Part shown: piece after piece, positions 56,792-64,000 of the stretch
Position numbering within the stretch: position 1 is the stretch's first letter
Layout: every line of letters starts with the position of its first letter
Translations under genes and position numbers: made by a program
The notes under the pieces: model-generated
Databases searched by the model: none
Told to the model about the DNA's origin: nothing
The model's input: only the letters and a program-made list of their open reading frames with translations
DNA from: Acinetobacter albensis
GTDB taxonomy: Bacteria > Pseudomonadota > Gammaproteobacteria > Pseudomonadales > Moraxellaceae
DNA: 64,000 nt
Assembly (NCBI RefSeq): GCF_900095025.1
Contig: NZ_FMBK01000001.1
Coordinates: forward strand, 62,001 to 126,000
Direction of reading: 5' to 3'

Positions 56792-56803
56792 ATAAGAATA
56801 TTA

Positions 56804-58858
56804 TTAGAAATTAGCAACAAAACTAATGCCATAGCGACGACCATCTAAAACCTGATCGCCATCAGCATCTTCTGCTTTTTCATCTAAAAGGTTATATACG
56901 CCAAATTTGCCTTTTAAACTAGGCGTAAACTGATAATTAAAACCCACATCTAAAAATTGATAGGCTGGCGTCGGCTCAGACATAGAAGCGCGTCCTAAAT
57001 AAGACGAGGTTTCACTACGATAGTGTAAGCGTGTCCAAACATCTAGCGCATCATTGAGGTTGTAATCTACAGTGGCATTAAACATATGTTTTGGTATTTG
57101 GTTTAAAGGCTGCCCTTTTAAGTCACCCGATTTTTGCTCAGTTTCTGTGTAAGTATAATTGGTGTTTAAATTGACCCCTTCTGCTAGCTCAGTATCAAAT
57201 GAAGCTTCAACACCTTGCATGGTCGCTTCATCTACATTAATTCGGGAACTAATAAAATTCCACAAACGTACATTGCCTGTGGCTGCATCTATACGTCCAA
57301 ATGGATCCTCACATGCCCATGTAGCTGAATCACTATTATTACCATTGGGTGATGAACAGTCGCGTACTTCAGTAATTTTATCTTTATATTCAGTATAGAA
57401 AGCCGTCAGTGAAGCTTTGGACTTGTCACCCTGCCACGCAGTTCCTAGCTCATAACTCACCGATTTTTCTGGTTTTAAATTATCATTTCCCATAATAAAG
57501 GCACTGCCTTTACCCGTTACAGAATGTACTTCACTGGAAGATTGTCTTAAGTCAGGTTGTTTGTAGCCAGTGGATACACCGCCTTTAAACGTCCATGCAT
57601 CGGTCGGGTTATAGACACCATATACACGTGGAGAAAAATTACCGTCATAGTTTTCGTCATGGTCATAACGCAAACCAGTGGTTAAGTTAAATGTATCTGT
57701 AATGGACCATGTATCTTCTGCAAATACTGCAAATGCCCAACGTTCCAGTTCTGTTATCGGCATGTCTGCATTTTGATTGGTTGCACTATCAACCAATGAC
57801 TCGTTTTTAAAATAGACGCCTGAAATTAAATTATGATTACTCAACTGCCAATTCCACTGCGAATTGGCAAGCCAAGTTTCAAGTTCAATGCCGCTTAAAC
57901 CTGAAGTCGCATTTTTACGATCTGGATTTTTTGACTTTTCATATTGGATGTATGAACTGCTATTCAATATATCGCTATATGTACCATTGTGGGTTAAGCC
58001 AAATACTTCACGATAATTTCGACCGTAAGAATCTGCTCCTGTATTTAAAATTGTTTTACCTGCAGTAGATTCTGACTCTTGCTTGGTAAAATTGGCTTCA
58101 AACTCTAAATCATGTTGATCATTGATTAAATAGGTGAGTCTAGAATTTAAACTTTCTATTTCTGTGCCACGAAAGCCACCAACATAACTGTCTTCTTCGC
58201 GCTTTTGTTTATTCAGCCCCAATTGCATTCCCAATTTATTTTCAATCAAAGGCCCAGTGAGATAGACCGAACCATTCTTAATTTCTCCAGAATTATTCGA
58301 ATCTTGTAAAATCGTGCCTAATTCAACCGTACCTGACCATTCATCGCTGACTTTTTTAGTAATAATATTGATGACACCCCCCATCGCATCACTTCCATAT
58401 AAAGTAGATGCAGGTCCACGAATGACTTCAATACGCTCAATTGCTGAAATTGGCGGTAAAATATTCTTCTCAAAACCACTGTCATCGCCATTTGGATTTA
58501 CATCTTTAGAATATTGACGCTTACCATTGACTAAAAATAAAGTGTAACTTGAGCCCATGCCACGAATACTGATGGTTTGCGCAGACCCAGCCCCTGAAAC
58601 AACTACGCCCGGTGTATTTCTCAGTACATCGGTAATATCATTATATTGTCGTGTTTCTAATTCTTTCTGAGTAATGACTGTCATTGAAGCCGGTGCTTTG
58701 CTGACATCTTGTTCATAACCCGCTGCAGTGACCACAATCGTTTCTAGTTTGGTCGGCTCAGAACTAGACGAAATTTTTTCATCATTTGCAGATGCAACAG
58801 ATGCAATAATAGACAAAATTGAAAGCGATAATGCAGATCGAAGAATACGCTTGGTCAT
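56804..58858 (-). CDS. TonB-dependent outer-membrane receptor
   Basis: 684 residues, CirA/FepA-like. A signal peptide (about 1-24) is followed by a TonB box (LETIVVTAAG, about 38-47), the plug domain (TDVLRNTPGVVVSG, IERIEVIRGPASTLYGSDAM, GVINIITKK) and a 22-strand barrel ending GRRYGISFVANF with terminal phenylalanine. A Fur box lies about 90 bp upstream, so expression should rise under iron limitation. The ligand is probably a siderophore but cannot be named; no siderophore genes are nearby. GGGGA precedes the ATG. Confidence 0.93.
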   Translation of the reverse strand: MTKRILRSALSLSILSIIASVASANDEKISSSSEPTKLETIVVTAAGYEQDVSKAPASMTVITQKELETRQYNDITDVLRNTPGVVVSGAGSAQTISIRGMGSSYTLFLVNGKRQYSKDVNPNGDDSGFEKNILPPISAIERIEVIRGPASTLYGSDAMGGVINIITKKVSDEWSGTVELGTILQDSNNSGEIKNGSVYLTGPLIENKLGMQLGLNKQKREEDSYVGGFRGTEIESLNSRLTYLINDQHDLEFEANFTKQESESTAGKTILNTGADSYGRNYREVFGLTHNGTYSDILNSSSYIQYEKSKNPDRKNATSGLSGIELETWLANSQWNWQLSNHNLISGVYFKNESLVDSATNQNADMPITELERWAFAVFAEDTWSITDTFNLTTGLRYDHDENYDGNFSPRVYGVYNPTDAWTFKGGVSTGYKQPDLRQSSSEVHSVTGKGSAFIMGNDNLKPEKSVSYELGTAWQGDKSKASLTAFYTEYKDKITEVRDCSSPNGNNSDSATWACEDPFGRIDAATGNVRLWNFISSRINVDEATMQGVEASFDTELAEGVNLNTNYTYTETEQKSGDLKGQPLNQIPKHMFNATVDYNLNDALDVWTRLHYRSETSSYLGRASMSEPTPAYQFLDVGFNYQFTPSLKGKFGVYNLLDEKAEDADGDQVLDGRRYGISFVANF

Positions 58859-58946
58859 TCAAGGTCCCCAAGTGGCAAATAGTGGATAAGTATTGCAATT
58901 TTCGTTGCACAGTGTAACAAAAAGTAATTCAATTGCAATTAGTATT

Positions 58947-58965
58947 GATAATTATTATCATTAAT
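58947..58965 (-). promoter_or_regulatory. Fur box upstream of TonB-dependent receptor
   Basis: GATAAT T ATTATC ATTAAT: two perfect inverted hexamers and a third partial one, matching the classical Fur operator of repeated GATAAT units. Confidence 0.78.
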
Positions 58966-59097
58966 ATTCGTTTTTATGTTTAATTTTTAATCAAAATTAT
59001 TAAATTCGCTACCTATTTTAAGATTAATTTAAGCTTTATCTGATTTTTTTAAAGAAGAACCTTTTTCTCAGTTCAAAATTCATATTTATTTTTCTCA

Positions 59098-59128
59098 TAA
59101 AAAAACCCCCATATTTGGAGGTTTTTTC
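59098..59128 (-). terminator. Terminator of nfuA
   Basis: Imperfect AAAAAACCCCC / GGAGGTTTTTT stem between nfuA and the receptor's upstream region. Confidence 0.65.
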
Positions 59129-59139
59129 TTGATTTAAAC

Positions 59140-59778
59140 TTATTTGAAGTAAGCGCCTTCTGCCTGAGTGTGGTCCGTTTGGTCAACCACACGCGATAGT
59201 TCAGGAATATGCTGTTTTAAAGTCGTTTCAACACCTTGTTTTAAGGTTACATCAATCGCTGAACAACCTTGGCAACCACCACCAAATTTCAATACAGCCG
59301 TTAAACCGTGTTCTTCATCTTCGATCATTTCCACTAAAGCACAATTACCGCCATGCCCTGCTAAACCTGGATTAATTTCGGCTTGCAAGACATAAGTAAT
59401 ACGCTCTTCAATTGAGGCATCTGCACCTACACGGGGCACTTTTGAATTGGGTGCACGAAAAGTCAATTGTCCACCAAAACGGTCTTTATTGTAATCAATC
59501 ACTGCATCTAATAGATAAGGAATTGATGGTGCATCAACATAAGCCGCAAAGTCTGGATAATCTTGTTTGTAATCTGTAGAAATAATTTCTTCAGGCGCGC
59601 TATAAGCCATACAACATTCAGCACGAGGCGTACCCGCATTTTCTACAAACACACGTACAGCAATGCCAGGCGTATTTTGTTTTGCCAGCAAGTCAAATAA
59701 ATACTCTTGCGCTGTCGGTGTAATCAATAAATTTGGAATTTCTTCTGCAACTGCAGTGCTGATGTTCTCAGTCGACAT
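59140..59778 (-). CDS. nfuA: Fe-S biogenesis protein NfuA
   Basis: Carrier that delivers [4Fe-4S] clusters to target enzymes, especially under stress. 212 residues: an N-terminal degenerate A-type-carrier domain (about 15-115) and a C-terminal Nfu domain with the cluster-binding CxxC in GGGCQGCSAIDVTL (C169, C172). GAGGAAAT precedes the ATG. It is near, but not co-transcribed with, the Fur-controlled receptor gene. Confidence 0.96.
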   Translation of the reverse strand: MSTENISTAVAEEIPNLLITPTAQEYLFDLLAKQNTPGIAVRVFVENAGTPRAECCMAYSAPEEIISTDYKQDYPDFAAYVDAPSIPYLLDAVIDYNKDRFGGQLTFRAPNSKVPRVGADASIEERITYVLQAEINPGLAGHGGNCALVEMIEDEEHGLTAVLKFGGGCQGCSAIDVTLKQGVETTLKQHIPELSRVVDQTDHTQAEGAYFK

Positions 59779-59937
59779 AACAATATTTCCTCAAGCTGAA
59801 GTTGTCATTTTAACTGAAGATGCGGGGTAATAAAAAAAAATCAACTAAAATTGTCGGAATTATTATAAAAGTTTATTTTAATCCCACTTTTAATGGCATT
59901 ATAAATTATAAATATTGAAAAGTTGAACTTTCACTTC

Positions 59938-60555
59938 ATGCTCGATTTACCTTTTAATCATACTGTTAGTCTGATTCTGATTACGGTCATTATTTCACTG
60001 ATCGCCTTTTCCAACCAAAAAGTCATGAACCGTCTTATTTTTTGGCCACCGGCAATGCAGCGCGGACAATATGATCGTTTTGTCACCCATGGTTTTATTC
60101 ATGCAGATGGCGCTCATCTTATTTTTAATATGATTACCTTGTTCTTTTTTGGTAGTGTCATTGAGAGCTTCTATCGCCAGTATTTTTTTGATCTGGGTTT
60201 TGTGTTGTTCTATTTGGGCGGTTTAATTGTTGCAATTATTCCCAGTTATCTCAAGCATAAAAATGATCACCGCTGGGCAAGTTTAGGTGCTTCAGGTGCG
60301 GTATCAGCGGTTTTATTCGCTTATATTTTGTTTGAACCTTGGAAACTGATTTTTGTTTTCTTTATTCCTGTTCCAGCGATTATTTTTGCTATCTTATATG
60401 TGAGCTACAGTATTTGGTCAGGCAAACGTGGCAACTCCAATATTAATCATAGCGCACATTTATGGGGTGCAGCTTATGGTGTCATTATGACCATCATTCT
60501 AGAACCACGTATTGTTTCACACTTCATTAATCAACTTATGCAACTGCCCTTTTAA
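59938..60555 (+). CDS. Rhomboid-family intramembrane serine protease, copy 2
   Basis: About 205 residues with six hydrophobic segments. The catalytic serine is in SLGASGAVSAV (S119) and histidines in NINHSAHLWGAAYG (H174 expected). The TM2-like GAHLIFNMITLFFFGSVIE is present. It is shorter than copy 1 at 48929 and only distantly similar. The start is ATG 59938 or TTG 59923, neither with a strong ribosome binding site. A terminator follows at 60577-60604. The substrate is unknown. Confidence 0.9.
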   Translation: MLDLPFNHTVSLILITVIISLIAFSNQKVMNRLIFWPPAMQRGQYDRFVTHGFIHADGAHLIFNMITLFFFGSVIESFYRQYFFDLGFVLFYLGGLIVAIIPSYLKHKNDHRWASLGASGAVSAVLFAYILFEPWKLIFVFFIPVPAIIFAILYVSYSIWSGKRGNSNINHSAHLWGAAYGVIMTIILEPRIVSHFINQLMQLPF

Positions 60556-60576
60556 TTGATTTTAAATTACTTTTTG

Positions 60577-60604
60577 GGATTCTAATAAATAGAATCCTTT
60601 TTTA
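60577..60604 (+). terminator. Terminator after rhomboid gene 2
   Basis: GGATTCTA / TAGAATCC with a 5-nt loop and T6. Confidence 0.88.
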
Positions 60605-60739
60605 TATTTATTTTTCACTCATATTTTTAAGTGACCTTTTGATTAATTTGAAACATTCACATAACAATTCTGTATATATTTTATTCAATTTTATTTCATA
60701 TAATAAATGACATAGCGAAGATAAATTAAGGATAATGTC

Positions 60740-60907
60740 ATGAGAAAAATAGGGTTACTAACGAGTTTATTCCTAAGTTTTGCTTTAACTTCCTGTGCTG
60801 TTCATACACGTGACGGCAGTATTGTTGTTGATCCTGATCGCAGTTCTCATCCACATGACCGAGGTGATTTTTGTCCACCGGGTCAGGCTAAAAAAGGCCG
60901 TTGTTAA
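60740..60907 (+). CDS. Small lipoprotein, 55 residues
   Basis: A short gene with a good ribosome binding site (AAGGATAATGTC) and a clear lipoprotein signal: basic start MRKIGLL, hydrophobic core, lipobox LTSC (C19). The mature part is only 36 residues, polar, with a HPHDRGDFCPPGQAKKGRC end. The CPPGQAKKG tail is familiar from small uncharacterised proteins of Acinetobacter and relatives. Its position between terminators makes it a single-gene unit. Function unknown; a periplasmic or outer-membrane anchor site is expected. Confidence 0.8.
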   Translation: MRKIGLLTSLFLSFALTSCAVHTRDGSIVVDPDRSSHPHDRGDFCPPGQAKKGRC

Positions 60908-60926
60908 ACTATATTTACTCATTATT

Positions 60927-60971
60927 TTAGCCTTCACGATTGGATATGCCATCTGAAGGCTTTTATTTTTT
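60927..60971 (+). terminator. Terminator after small lipoprotein gene
   Basis: AGCCTTCA / TGAAGGCT with a 17-nt loop, followed by a T-rich run. Confidence 0.75.
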
Positions 60972-61087
60972 CAATTAAATCCGACATTAATTCACTTCAT
61001 TTTGTCACTTAATGCCAATCAATTGGTGAATTTGGCATAGATAATGTATACGTCTGTATATTAATTATTCTCTTTTGCGAGTTCTGC

Positions 61088-62638
61088 ATGCCAACATCAT
61101 TCGATGGTCTTCAATTTCCAATCCCCTCTTCTAGCCATAAAGCCAGTAGCTCTCAAACTGGAAAAGAAATTATTGCTGAAGCCCTTTCAATGGTTGATCA
61201 CCAGTCCTCTCAAAAAGCCTTAGCTGAAAAAAATTGGCGTAAGCATTATCCTCATTATTTTAAAATGTTGGTTGAACAAGGTATTCGTAATGGTATACAT
61301 CCCATTACCATCGCCAAGCAGGGATTACATAAAGCACATCATAGTTTTCATTTTTATCGAAACGGTCAACGTTATTTGCTAAAAGATATGATGAACGATG
61401 TAAAAATAGAAAATTTATATACCATTAAACTTCAAGGTGAAAATGATGCTGCACCTGAATGGTATGTACCTTACAAGGGTGAAAAATTAAAAGGGCAAGC
61501 TTTACTCGCGCAAATTCAGCATTGGGAAGATACTGGCATTATTGAACCTAGTCATGCTGATGCTTTACGAACTGCGCAATCGCATCCTGAATGGTTTAAT
61601 CTTTCTGACCGTACTTTGGTATTATTTGGAGCAGGTTCAGAAGCAGGTCCATTGACTTGGTTATCCAAATGGAAAGCCAATATTGTTGCCGTCGATCTGC
61701 CCAACCAGCGTATTTGGGGCAAAATCTTAAAAACCATCCAACAAGGCAACGCCACTTTATACGCACCTTGTAGCGAAAAATTAAGTCCAAATACATCTAC
61801 CGCAATTTTGAAAGAAAAATTAGGCGCAGACTTATTGACGCAAACACCTGAAATTGCGCATTGGTTAAGTCAAAATGAACATCAGCTTGATCTGGCAGCA
61901 ATTGCGTATTTAGATGGTGAAAAACACGTGCGTGTTTCGATGGCGATGGACAGCATTATGCAACATGTGAGTCAGCAAAAATCTGATACCAGTTTAATGT
62001 TTATGTGCACACCCACCGATGTCTATGCCGTTCCTAAAGAAGTCATCACAGCATCACGTCAAAAATTTCAACAACGTTCAAAAACTCAGCAGATGATCAG
62101 TAAAACTATTGCGACCGTTTCTGGGCAGTATTTTTTCAAAAAAAATCGTCACACACTCATTACCTCAGAGAATGGCAAAGAGTATGGAATTGCAGACTGT
62201 CTAGTGGTCGAACAAGGACCAAATTATGCTTTAGCAAAACGCATCCAACAATGGCGCGCAACTTTGGCACGCCATTCTGGGCAACGGGTCAGTATTAATA
62301 TTGCGCCATCGACCACCACCCATTCGGTGACTAAAAATCCATTATTAAAAGCTGCTTTCAATGGGGCCAGCTTGTTTGATGTTGAATCATTTGAACCTGA
62401 AACGACCAATGCAATAATGGCTGCCTTATGGATTCATGACTTGCGTCATCCTGAATCTGTCGCCAATCCTGAAATGCATCTAGATCATCCTTTAGAACTG
62501 ATGATGCATGGAGCAAATCATGGGGGCTTATGGCGTGTTGCTTATTTAGCGCGAAGTGCTTTACCTTTTGCTGCTTTGTATGGATTTGCCAATCAAAAAT
62601 TACGATTAGATAAAATGATAGGCAAACAGAAAAAATAA
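61088..62638 (+). CDS. Large hypothetical protein with Rossmann-like motif
   Basis: 516 residues, cytoplasmic or peripheral, no signal peptide. I do not recognise a characterised family. The middle has a dinucleotide- or SAM-type loop: TLVLFGAGSEAGPLTWL (about 176-192), then IVAVDLPNQRIWGKIL, as in a Rossmann beta-alpha-beta unit ending in an acidic residue. The C-terminal part contains a helical, His-rich LDHPLELMMHGANHGGLWR and a hydrophobic segment near 487-503. It looks like an enzyme, perhaps an oxidoreductase or methyltransferase, but its reaction is unknown. Isolated single gene. Confidence 0.78.
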   Translation: MPTSFDGLQFPIPSSSHKASSSQTGKEIIAEALSMVDHQSSQKALAEKNWRKHYPHYFKMLVEQGIRNGIHPITIAKQGLHKAHHSFHFYRNGQRYLLKDMMNDVKIENLYTIKLQGENDAAPEWYVPYKGEKLKGQALLAQIQHWEDTGIIEPSHADALRTAQSHPEWFNLSDRTLVLFGAGSEAGPLTWLSKWKANIVAVDLPNQRIWGKILKTIQQGNATLYAPCSEKLSPNTSTAILKEKLGADLLTQTPEIAHWLSQNEHQLDLAAIAYLDGEKHVRVSMAMDSIMQHVSQQKSDTSLMFMCTPTDVYAVPKEVITASRQKFQQRSKTQQMISKTIATVSGQYFFKKNRHTLITSENGKEYGIADCLVVEQGPNYALAKRIQQWRATLARHSGQRVSINIAPSTTTHSVTKNPLLKAAFNGASLFDVESFEPETTNAIMAALWIHDLRHPESVANPEMHLDHPLELMMHGANHGGLWRVAYLARSALPFAALYGFANQKLRLDKMIGKQKK

Positions 62639-62665
62639 GCTTATTTTTACAATATTTCTAAAACT

Positions 62666-62692
62666 AAAAACGCTGCATTTGCAGCGTTTTTT
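62666..62692. terminator. Bidirectional intrinsic terminator
   Basis: AAACGCTGC attt GCAGCGTTT with T6, between convergent genes. Confidence 0.92.
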
Positions 62693-62719
62693 GATGGCAA
62701 ATTTTAGTTAAACAAAGTT

Positions 62720-64000
62720 TTAAGTAAACTGTAAGAATAACCAGTACAAACCACCCGATAAACAAATGGTGGCAGGTAAGGTGAAAATCCAAGCGGACAA
62801 AATGACCTTCACGGTGGCAAAATTCAACCCCGATTTATTGGCAACCATCGTACCCGCAACCGCACTGTTTAATACATGTGTGGTCGACACTGGCATACCA
62901 AAACCATCTGCAGCCGCAATGGTGGTCATCGCGACCAATTCTGCTGACATGCCCTGACCATAAGTCATGTGATTTTTACCAATACGTTCACCCACTGTGA
63001 CCACGATGCGCTTCCAACCGACCATTGTGCCTAAGCCCAATGCTAGAGCGACTGCAACTTTCACCCAAGTTGGAATATATTGCAGGAAAGAATCTAATTT
63101 ACTGCGATATTCTTTAATCGCTTTGCCCTGATCTTGCGACATGGCAGGCAGTTGTTCAGCTTTATCCAAACGCTTAAATGCTGTACTACTCAAATACATA
63201 TCGTTGCGAATAATCGAAACTTCCGCTTCAGGAATGGCTTTTAAGTCACCATATTGCGCAACACGGTCACCCAAATGATCGGTTAAACTGGCCAATGCTG
63301 GAACCACTTCAGGTGTAATTTCTTTGGTTTGAATATATGTGGTTAATGTATTACGCGCTGTTTCATCGGTTATTGCTGTATGATTTACATACAAAATATC
63401 TGCAGTCTGATTCGACAGTTGATTAAAAGATTGAATATGTTGAGCATCTAGATTTTTATTCAGAGAATAAGCCAGAGGAACAATACCAATCAGAATCAAC
63501 ATAATTAAACCCATACCCTTCTGACCATCATTTGAACCATGAGCAAAACTCACCCCTGTACAAGTGAAAATCAGAATCGCGCGGATCATCGGTGGTGGTG
63601 GCTTGTTGCCTTCAGGTGGCTGAAACAATTCTACTTGTTTTTTAAAGACTTTTTTAACCAGTAAAAATACAATCGCAGCAAAAGCAAATCCGATCAAAGG
63701 TGAAAATAACAAAGCCTTACCGACTTTAATCACCTGATCCATATCTACACCACTTGCTCCACCTCCTGAATTTAAAAGATAATTCATGATGCCCACACCT
63801 AAAATCGAACCGATTAAAGTATGTGAACTTGAAGCAGGAATACCTAAAAACCAAGTACCCAAATTCCATAGAATGGCTGCAATCAACATGGCAAAGACCA
63901 TGGCAAAACCAGCGCCTGAGCTAACATTCATAATTAACTCGACCGGCAACAAAGCAATAATGCCGTAGGCCACTGCCCCGCTTGCAACCATGACCCCAAG
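62720..64000 (-). CDS. pit: PiT-family inorganic phosphate transporter (N-terminus beyond window)
   Basis: Low-affinity phosphate:H+ symporter of the PiT family; the frame runs through the right edge, so the N-terminal part is missing. About 426 residues are present. The two inverted PHO-4 repeats show as GIPASSSHTLIGSILGVG near the start and GMPVSTTHVLNSAVAGTMV near the end, and there is an internal GVSFAHGSNDGQKGMGLIML. Between the halves lies a hydrophilic domain of about 170 residues (roughly 190-320), as in the E. coli-type PitA. The C-terminus is complete. Confidence 0.93.
   Translation of the reverse strand, partial: LGVMVASGAVAYGIIALLPVELIMNVSSGAGFAMVFAMLIAAILWNLGTWFLGIPASSSHTLIGSILGVGIMNYLLNSGGGASGVDMDQVIKVGKALLFSPLIGFAFAAIVFLLVKKVFKKQVELFQPPEGNKPPPPMIRAILIFTCTGVSFAHGSNDGQKGMGLIMLILIGIVPLAYSLNKNLDAQHIQSFNQLSNQTADILYVNHTAITDETARNTLTTYIQTKEITPEVVPALASLTDHLGDRVAQYGDLKAIPEAEVSIIRNDMYLSSTAFKRLDKAEQLPAMSQDQGKAIKEYRSKLDSFLQYIPTWVKVAVALALGLGTMVGWKRIVVTVGERIGKNHMTYGQGMSAELVAMTTIAAADGFGMPVSTTHVLNSAVAGTMVANKSGLNFATVKVILSAWIFTLPATICLSGGLYWLFLQFT

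Overview
The window is a stretch of chromosome from a gammaproteobacterium of the family Moraxellaceae, most probably Acinetobacter. The evidence is low GC content, typical Acinetobacter-style proteins, and above all the gene order rubA-rubB-estB-oxyR (42598-45914), the alkane-oxidation electron-transfer operon described in Acinetobacter baylyi ADP1. The conserved blocks rlmE-ftsH-folP with divergent yhbY, carA-carB-greA, and tesA divergent from a ybbA/ybbP-type ABC exporter agree with this. Species cannot be decided from the sequence alone. I see no insertion sequence, prophage, CRISPR array, toxin-antitoxin pair or recognisable defence island; the region reads as core and shell genome.

Layout. 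1-6000: partial magnesium channel mgtE, an orphan RND efflux pump and a lipoprotein glycerophosphodiester phosphodiesterase. 6000-13000: isocitrate lyase with a divergent LysR regulator, a CorC/HlyC-type membrane protein and a CitMHS citrate transporter, which together suggest use of acetate and organic acids. 13000-17200: small hypothetical genes, a Tat-exported PhoD phosphatase, tRNA-Leu(UAA) and a decayed gene just after the tRNA. 17200-28600: folP, ftsH, rlmE, yhbY, a DOMON-like protein, a coiled-coil protein, carAB behind a structured leader, greA and a hexapeptide acetyltransferase. 28600-36700: a decayed gene, a universal stress protein, an alkyltransferase-like DNA repair protein, a secreted lipase-like hydrolase, a CPA1 antiporter, a zinc peptidase, a DUF808 protein and trpS. 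36700-42100: a possible small RNA locus, wzi, lysS, a decayed fragment, a YqiA-like esterase and apt. 42600-48900: the rub operon, ppk1 and mtgA. 48900-59800: a rhomboid protease, an ABC exporter with tesA, carbonic anhydrase, a second lipase-like hydrolase with an unknown partner gene, a Fur-controlled TonB-dependent receptor and nfuA. 59900-64000: a second rhomboid, a tiny lipoprotein, a large unknown protein and a partial PiT phosphate transporter.

How genes fit together. Alkane use needs rubredoxin and its reductase (42598-44004); the acetyl-CoA formed requires the glyoxylate shunt (aceA), and the citrate transporter and esterases fit the same lifestyle. Phosphate genes are scattered (PhoD, glycerophosphodiesterase, ppk1, PiT). 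Iron genes sit side by side (TonB receptor with a Fur box, nfuA).

The most interesting unexplained signals are in RNA rather than protein: nested terminator-like hairpins in the carAB leader; a structured, ORF-poor interval ending in a strong terminator at 36944-37142; a perfect 10-bp inverted repeat pairing the CCA end of tRNA-Leu with its trailer; and two hairpins inside the rub operon. No clearly new multi-gene system is visible.
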